DNA from: an uncultured Christensenella sp.
Lineage (GTDB): Bacteria; Bacillota; Clostridia; Christensenellales; Borkfalkiaceae
Reading direction: 5' to 3'
Length of the DNA: 64,000 nucleotides
Assembly (NCBI GenBank): GCA_910577375.1
Contig: CAJTLT010000001.1
Coordinates: forward strand, 240,952-304,951
The notes beneath the pieces were generated by a model that was not told the DNA's origin, made no database searches, and saw nothing but the letters and a program-made list of their open reading frames with translations. Position numbers and translations under genes: made by a program. The first letter of the stretch is position 1; each line of letters starts with the position of its first letter. Positions 59,561 to 64,000 of the stretch are shown piece after piece.

Positions 59561-60988
59561 ATGGAAAATAAAAAAGTTTTAATTACGGATACTATTTTGC
59601 GCGACGCGCATCAATCTCATGCCGCGACGCGTATGAAATTTGAAGAAATGGAGCCGATGCTTCCGCTTTTGGACGATATCGGTTATTATTCGTTGGAAGC
59701 ATGGGGCGGCGCAACATTTGACAGTTGTTTGCGTTTTTTGAATGAAGACCCGTGGGACAGATTGAGAAACCTAAAAAAATATTTAAAAAAGACTCCGATT
59801 CAGATGCTTTTACGCGGGCAAAATCTTTTAGGGTACCGCCATTATGCCGATGATGTTGTTGAAAAATTTATTGAAAAATCGGTTGAAAACGGCGTAGGCG
59901 TAATAAGGCTTTTTGATGCTTTAAACGACCCGAGAAATCTTGAAGCAAGTGCAAAAGCTATAAAGAAATACGGTGCTGGCGGAAAATGCGTTTGCGAGAC
60001 AGCGATTTCTTACACCACAAGTCCGGTGCATACAACCGAATATTTTGTAAAACTTGCAAAACAGTTTGAGGATATGGGCGCGGACAATATCTGTATAAAA
60101 GATATGGCAAACCTATTATTGCCTTTTACCGCATATGAGCTTGTAAAAGAACTTAAAGCTAAGCTTCGTCCCGAAACAAAAGTGCATCTTCATACGCATA
60201 ACACTACCGGAACCGGCGATATGATTTATCTTATGGCTATTCAGGCGGGAGTTGATATTGTTGACTGTGCGCTTTCACCGCTTGGAAACGGAACTTCAAA
60301 TCCTGCTACAGAACCGCTTGTCGCTACTTTGAAAGGTACGCAGTATGATACGGGCATTGATATTGAAAAATTATTGCCTGCTGTAACACACTTCAATAAA
60401 GTAGCAGAAAGGCTTGAAAAAGACGGTTTCCTTAATCCCAAAGTGAGAAGAGTGGATATAAATACATTATTGTATCAGGTTCCAGGCGGAATGCTTTCAA
60501 ACCTTATGAACCAACTCAAACAAGCCGGTAAAGAAGAAAAGCTTTTGGAATGTCTTGCCGAAGTGCCCAAAGTAAGGGCAGACAGCGGTTATCCTCCGCT
60601 CGTAACTCCGTCAAGTCAAATTGTCGGTACTCAAGCAGTTTGGAACGTGCTGTTGGGCAGATATAAAACGATAACGGCACAGTTTAAAGATATGATTTTG
60701 GGTAGATACGGCGCTGTTTTGGGAGAAAAGAATCAAGAAGTCGTTAAGATGTGTCAAAAAGACGGAGATAAGATTATAACATGCCGTCCGGCAGATTTAA
60801 TTGAAAATGAAATGCAGGAACTAACTCAAAAAGTAAAAGAAGACGGATTTTATAAGCAGGAAGAAGACGTTTTATCTTACGCGCTTTTCCCCGAAGTTGC
60901 AACTAATTTCTTCAAATGGAGAAAAGCTAAGGAAACAGGCGTTGACAGCGATTTAGCTAATAATCCAAATAAAGTTTATCCTGTATAA
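59561..60988 (+). CDS. Oxaloacetate decarboxylase alpha / transcarboxylase 5S-type subunit
   Basis: A 475-residue carboxyltransferase of the OadA/PycB/5S type, which moves CO2 between oxaloacetate or pyruvate and biotin. The N-terminal TIM barrel starts 'ITDTILRDAHQSHAATRMK' (~8-26, metal-binding Asp) and has 'QMLLRGQNLLGYRHYADD' (~78-95). 'NICIKDMANLL' (~176-186) carries the lysine that is carbamylated in the family, and 'KVHLHTHNTTGTGDM' (~201-215) the metal histidines. The biotinyl domain found at the C terminus of OadA is absent; the separate carrier at 57935 must serve. Last gene of the operon. Confidence 0.94.
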   Translation: MENKKVLITDTILRDAHQSHAATRMKFEEMEPMLPLLDDIGYYSLEAWGGATFDSCLRFLNEDPWDRLRNLKKYLKKTPIQMLLRGQNLLGYRHYADDVVEKFIEKSVENGVGVIRLFDALNDPRNLEASAKAIKKYGAGGKCVCETAISYTTSPVHTTEYFVKLAKQFEDMGADNICIKDMANLLLPFTAYELVKELKAKLRPETKVHLHTHNTTGTGDMIYLMAIQAGVDIVDCALSPLGNGTSNPATEPLVATLKGTQYDTGIDIEKLLPAVTHFNKVAERLEKDGFLNPKVRRVDINTLLYQVPGGMLSNLMNQLKQAGKEEKLLECLAEVPKVRADSGYPPLVTPSSQIVGTQAVWNVLLGRYKTITAQFKDMILGRYGAVLGEKNQEVVKMCQKDGDKIITCRPADLIENEMQELTQKVKEDGFYKQEEDVLSYALFPEVATNFFKWRKAKETGVDSDLANNPNKVYPV

Positions 60989-61000
60989 AAATATAAACAA

Positions 61001-61023
61001 CGGCGCGGAGCAATTCTGCGCCG
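61001..61023 (+). terminator. GC-rich hairpin after the decarboxylase operon
   Basis: CGGCGC (61001-61006) pairs with GCGCCG (61018-61023). The following bases (CTTATCGTTTG) are only moderately T-rich, so it may terminate inefficiently and let transcription run into the next gene. Confidence 0.5.
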
Positions 61024-61048
61024 CTTATCGTTTGATTGGAGAATTTTT

Positions 61049-62275
61049 ATGAAAAACGTGGCCGTAATAGGTGCGGGAGCAGCAGGTCTTATGGCTGCCT
61101 GTTTTGCAGCAAAAAACGGAAATAAAGTAACTTTATTTGAAAAAAATGAAAAATGCGGTAAAAAAATTTATATAACAGGTAAAGGCAGATGTAATGTTAC
61201 GCACAACTGTTCTTCAGCCGATTTTTTGGATAACGTTGTTAATAATTCTAAATTTTTGACAGGGGCAATTTATTCTTTTTCACCGGAAAAGTGCGTTAAA
61301 TTTTTTGAGGAAGGCGGATTAAGGCTTAAATTAGAGCGCGGAGCAAGATATTTTCCCGTCTCAGATAAAGCTAGCGACGTAACTAAGTGCCTTGAAAATT
61401 ATTGCATTAATGCTGGAGTTAACTTTAAATTTAGCGAAGAAGTTAAGAAAATCAATGTTTTACATAGTACTGTGTGTGGAATAATAACTACTAACGGCGA
61501 ATATTTTTTTGATAAAATAATTGTTTGTACCGGCGGTTTAAGTTACCCGTCCACAGGCTCAACCGGCGATGGGTATAAATTTGCGGAAAGTGTAGGGCAT
61601 AGAATAATCTCATTAAAACAAGGGCTTTGCGGATTAAATTTAAAAGGCGATTTTTATAAAAATCTTCAAGGATTAACTTTGAAGAATGTTACTTTATCTG
61701 TTTATAATGGGGAAAAACTTTTAAAAGATTTTTTCGGGGAAATGCTTTTTACGCATTTTGGTATATCAGGACCAATAGTTTTGTCTACATCAAGTTTAAT
61801 AAATCGGTTGGACTTAAATAAAATTCGTATTGTTTTGGACTTAAAGCCCGCTTTATCAAATGAACAGCTTGAAAAGCGTATTTTACGGGATTTTGAGAGC
61901 TATAAAAATAAAAGCATATCAAATTGCTTAAAAGAGCTTTTGCCTTCGGCTTTGATTTCTGAAATTCTAAAAAGAAGTAATATTCCGTTTGATTTGAAAG
62001 TAAATTCGGTTACAAAAGCTCAAAGATTAAGTTTATTGACAACTTTGAAAAATTTTGATATTCTTGTAGCGTCTTTAAGGGATTTTACGGAAGCTATTAT
62101 AACATCCGGCGGAGTTGACGTTAAAGAAATCAATCCGAAAACAATGGAAAGTAAGAAAGTTTCCGGTCTTTATTTTTGCGGCGAAGTACTTGATGTCGAC
62201 GCGTTTACAGGCGGATATAATCTGCAAATTGCATTTGCCACAGGTTTTGCGGCAGGAAACAGTATAAAGGACTGA
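61049..62275 (+). CDS. BaiN/HI0933-like flavoprotein oxidoreductase
   Basis: A 408-residue FAD protein of the HI0933/BaiN family. The dinucleotide-binding motif 'VIGAGAAGLMAACFAAKNG' (~5-23) is followed by 'FEKNEKCGKKIYITGKGRCN' (~29-48), a family signature. The C-terminal 'CGEVLDVDAFTGGYNLQIAF' (~376-395) binds FAD. Characterised relatives include a bile-acid 3-dehydro-4-reductase (BaiN), but most are of unknown function, and nothing here points to bile acids. GGAG lies before the ATG. It is followed by the aroH-cmk fusion after 6 bases. Confidence 0.88.
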   Translation: MKNVAVIGAGAAGLMAACFAAKNGNKVTLFEKNEKCGKKIYITGKGRCNVTHNCSSADFLDNVVNNSKFLTGAIYSFSPEKCVKFFEEGGLRLKLERGARYFPVSDKASDVTKCLENYCINAGVNFKFSEEVKKINVLHSTVCGIITTNGEYFFDKIIVCTGGLSYPSTGSTGDGYKFAESVGHRIISLKQGLCGLNLKGDFYKNLQGLTLKNVTLSVYNGEKLLKDFFGEMLFTHFGISGPIVLSTSSLINRLDLNKIRIVLDLKPALSNEQLEKRILRDFESYKNKSISNCLKELLPSALISEILKRSNIPFDLKVNSVTKAQRLSLLTTLKNFDILVASLRDFTEAIITSGGVDVKEINPKTMESKKVSGLYFCGEVLDVDAFTGGYNLQIAFATGFAAGNSIKD

Positions 62276-62281
62276 TATATT

Positions 62282-63289
62282 ATGAAAGCTATACGCGGTG
62301 CTATTACCGTTGAAAACGATTGTGCGGAAGAAATCAAATTGGCAGTAGAGGAACTGCTCACGGAGATTCAAAAAAAGAATTTACTTAAAAATGAACAAAT
62401 TGTATGTATTTTATTCTCCAATACAGATGATTTGCATTCTTTTTATCCTGCAAAAGTAGCGAGAGAAACGGGATTTTTTCAAATTCCGTTGTATTCTTCA
62501 CTTGAGCCGCATATAGAAGGTGCGTTGCCTAAATGTATTCGTATAATGATGCTTGTGGAAGCCGATTTAGTGCCTAAACACGTTTATTTAAGGGGCGCCG
62601 CAGTTTTGAGGAAAGATTTAACTGATATAATAAATATCGCGCTTGACGGGCCTGCCGGCAGCGGTAAAAGTACCGTGGCTAAAATTATTGCGCAAAAACT
62701 CAATATTTTGTGCCTTGATACCGGTGCAACTTACCGTGCTTGTGCTTTGGCTTGTGTCAAAGCACAAATTGACGTAAATGACGAAAAAGCCGTTTGTTCA
62801 TTAATGGAGAAAACTAAGATTAATGTTTCTTATGAAAACGGAGTTCAACATACTTATCTAAACGGTGAAGAAGTTTCTTCCGTTATAAGACAAAACGAAA
62901 TTTCAATGCTCGCATCTACTGTTTCGGCTCACGAATGTGTGAGGAGTAAAATGGTAAAATTACAACGTGAGACAGCTGAAACTATTTCTTGTGTGCTTGA
63001 CGGAAGGGATATCGGTACTAATGTTTTGCCTAATGCCCGTTTTAAATTTTTTATGACAGCAAGCCCGGAAATACGAGCAAAAAGACGCTTTGACGAATTG
63101 GTTTCAAAAGGTCAAAAAGTATCTTTTGAAGAATTGAAAAAGGAAATAATCAAGCGTGACGAGCAAGATAAATCAAGAAAAATTGCACCATTAAAGCAAG
63201 CAAAAGATGCAGTAATGATTGACACGTCTGATATGACGGCAGAATATGTTGCAGATTTTATATTAAAGATTATACAGGAAAAAATTTAA
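62282..63289 (+). CDS. cmk: Chorismate mutase (AroH type) - cytidylate kinase fusion
   Basis: Residues 1-~117 are a complete AroH-type chorismate mutase: 'AIRGAITVENDCAEEI' (Arg5), 'YSSLEPHIEGALPKCIRIMM' (Glu and Arg of the active site) and 'KHVYLRGAAVLRKDL' (Tyr). This converts chorismate to prephenate. Without a break, residues ~118-335 are a full CMP kinase: 'NIALDGPAGSGKSTVAK' P-loop, 'LDTGATYRACAL', 'VLDGRDIGTNVLPNARFKFF' and 'DTSDMTAEYVADF'. Both halves are family length and keep their catalytic residues. The gene precedes plsC and ispH, the usual place of cmk in Clostridia. Confidence 0.94.
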   Translation: MKAIRGAITVENDCAEEIKLAVEELLTEIQKKNLLKNEQIVCILFSNTDDLHSFYPAKVARETGFFQIPLYSSLEPHIEGALPKCIRIMMLVEADLVPKHVYLRGAAVLRKDLTDIINIALDGPAGSGKSTVAKIIAQKLNILCLDTGATYRACALACVKAQIDVNDEKAVCSLMEKTKINVSYENGVQHTYLNGEEVSSVIRQNEISMLASTVSAHECVRSKMVKLQRETAETISCVLDGRDIGTNVLPNARFKFFMTASPEIRAKRRFDELVSKGQKVSFEELKKEIIKRDEQDKSRKIAPLKQAKDAVMIDTSDMTAEYVADFILKIIQEKI

Positions 63290-63945
63290 TGTCTAAAAAA
63301 CAGAAACTTACGAAGCTTGAAAAATGGTTTCGCTTTATGCGTCGTATCTATAAATATGTCGCGCGTCCGTTTTTGCCGTACAAAACATACGGGCATACAG
63401 AAAAATTCAATGACGGACCTTATATTTTTGTGGGCAATCACAAAAGCGTTTTGGATGTTATTCCTGCCGCTATGGCAACCGATAAAGCCGTTCATTTTAT
63501 GTCAAAGAGCGAATTATCCCAAAAAGGCATTTCAAAATGGTTTATTAAAAAATGTGAATGCATTCCCGTTTCCCGTGACGGAACGGACGTAAGACCTGTA
63601 ATGCAGGCTATGAAAATATTAAAATCCGGTGGTATAGTTTGTATTTTTCCGGAAGGAACCAGAAATAAAACCGATAAAATGTTTTTACCGTTTAAAAGCG
63701 GTGCCGCGGCTCTTTCAATAAAAACAAAAACTCCTATAGTTCCTTTTGTTCAGGTGTCAAAAATCAAGTTTTTCAGAAAATCCCATTTTTATTATGGCGA
63801 GCCGTTTGAACTGTCTGAATTTTACGGTAAAAAACTTACTCAGGCAGAAATCGAAAAGGCAGACGAGGCTTTGGTAAAAATGCTTACGGATTTATATATT
63901 AAACTTGAAAACATATTGAAATCAAAGAAAAAGAATAAAAAATAA
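63289..63945 (+). CDS. plsC: 1-acyl-sn-glycerol-3-phosphate acyltransferase
   Basis: PlsC acylates lysophosphatidic acid to phosphatidic acid at the membrane. The 218 residues include the catalytic H-x4-D motif in FVGNHKSVLDVIPA (~45-58). The substrate-binding 'IFPEGTRNKT' lies at ~118-127, and 'TPIVPFVQVSK' is block IV. Basic ends suit peripheral membrane binding. The ATG overlaps the cmk stop by one base and its stop overlaps the ispH ATG by one base, giving a tightly coupled cmk-plsC-ispH unit. Confidence 0.95.
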   Translation: MSKKQKLTKLEKWFRFMRRIYKYVARPFLPYKTYGHTEKFNDGPYIFVGNHKSVLDVIPAAMATDKAVHFMSKSELSQKGISKWFIKKCECIPVSRDGTDVRPVMQAMKILKSGGIVCIFPEGTRNKTDKMFLPFKSGAAALSIKTKTPIVPFVQVSKIKFFRKSHFYYGEPFELSEFYGKKLTQAEIEKADEALVKMLTDLYIKLENILKSKKKNKK

Positions 63946-64000
63946 TGGAAATAATATTAGCGGAAAATAGCGGTTTTTGCTCAGGGGTAAGGCATGCGGT
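63945..64000 (+). CDS. ispH: 4-hydroxy-3-methylbut-2-enyl diphosphate reductase, N-terminal fragment
   Basis: The frame starts at ATG 63945 and runs off the window after about 18 codons. It reads MEIILAENSGFCSGVRHAV, the N terminus of IspH with the first cysteine ligand of its Fe-S cluster in GFCSGV. IspH makes IPP and DMAPP in the MEP pathway. In Clostridia ispH at this position is often fused to or followed by an S1-domain protein; that cannot be seen here. Confidence 0.9.
   Translation, partial: MEIILAENSGFCSGVRHA

Noticed and set aside
1..64000. CRISPR arrays, insertion sequences, prophage, toxin-antitoxin or defence genes
   Set aside because: No regularly spaced repeats, transposase or integrase motifs, or terminal inverted repeats were seen; nearly every base is accounted for by housekeeping genes.

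Overview
The window is a stretch of core chromosome from a low-GC Gram-positive bacterium, most likely an uncultured member of the Bacillota, class Clostridia. The evidence is a mraZ-to-ftsZ division and cell-wall (dcw) cluster, spoVG, an FtsK/SpoIIIE translocase, RNase Y, ComEB-type dCMP deaminase, a Na+-translocating decarboxylase, and near-consensus vegetative promoters (TTGACT-17-TATAAT type). MurE carries the DNPR motif typical of meso-diaminopimelate enzymes. No transposon, prophage, CRISPR array or defence island was seen. Coding is dense, in long co-directional operons with many start/stop overlaps, so the unusual content is fused or divergent proteins and regulatory leaders inside otherwise ordinary operons.

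Layout. 1-1870: end of an FtsX-like permease, tRNA-Arg(CCU) and rpsT on the minus strand, then murI. 1870-15430: dcw cluster behind a promoter with MraZ boxes: mraZ, rsmH, a membrane protein in the ftsL position, a class B PBP, murE, mraY, murD, ftsW, murA, ftsQ, then ftsA and ftsZ from their own promoter. murF and murG are absent from the cluster. 15430-26460: spoVG (minus), murC, ftsK, rimO, pgsA, cinA, recA, nadE. 26460-31200: rny, a membrane-anchored PadR-like regulator (minus), an acyl-ACP thioesterase and a YgjP-type metallopeptidase.

31200-38790: a promoter and leader with a 37-codon U-rich (Phe-rich) reading frame whose stop codon lies inside a terminator hairpin. It precedes carA and a 1336-residue CarB fused to a diaminopimelate-epimerase-like domain that lacks one of the two catalytic cysteines. 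A cysteine desulfurase and ThiI follow. 38777-49070: class A PBP (minus), miaB, mutS, mutL, miaA and a methionine-gamma-lyase-family enzyme. 49070-55070: groESL (minus), dCMP deaminase, cyclophilin, purB, tRNA-Trp (minus), a ProC-like protein, RNase H. 55100-64000: a VTT-family membrane protein; a five-gene biotin/Na+ decarboxylase operon with two different carboxyltransferase subunits; a BaiN-like flavoprotein; a chorismate mutase-cytidylate kinase fusion; plsC; and the start of ispH.

The strongest leads are the carAB leader, which resembles UTP-sensing pyrBI-type attenuation; the CarB-DapF-like fusion with a probable pseudoenzyme domain; the AroH-Cmk fusion; the mixed decarboxylase/transcarboxylase operon; the membrane-tethered PadR protein; and several genes that look leaderless. 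All assignments come from reading the sequence and from family knowledge; no database search was run.
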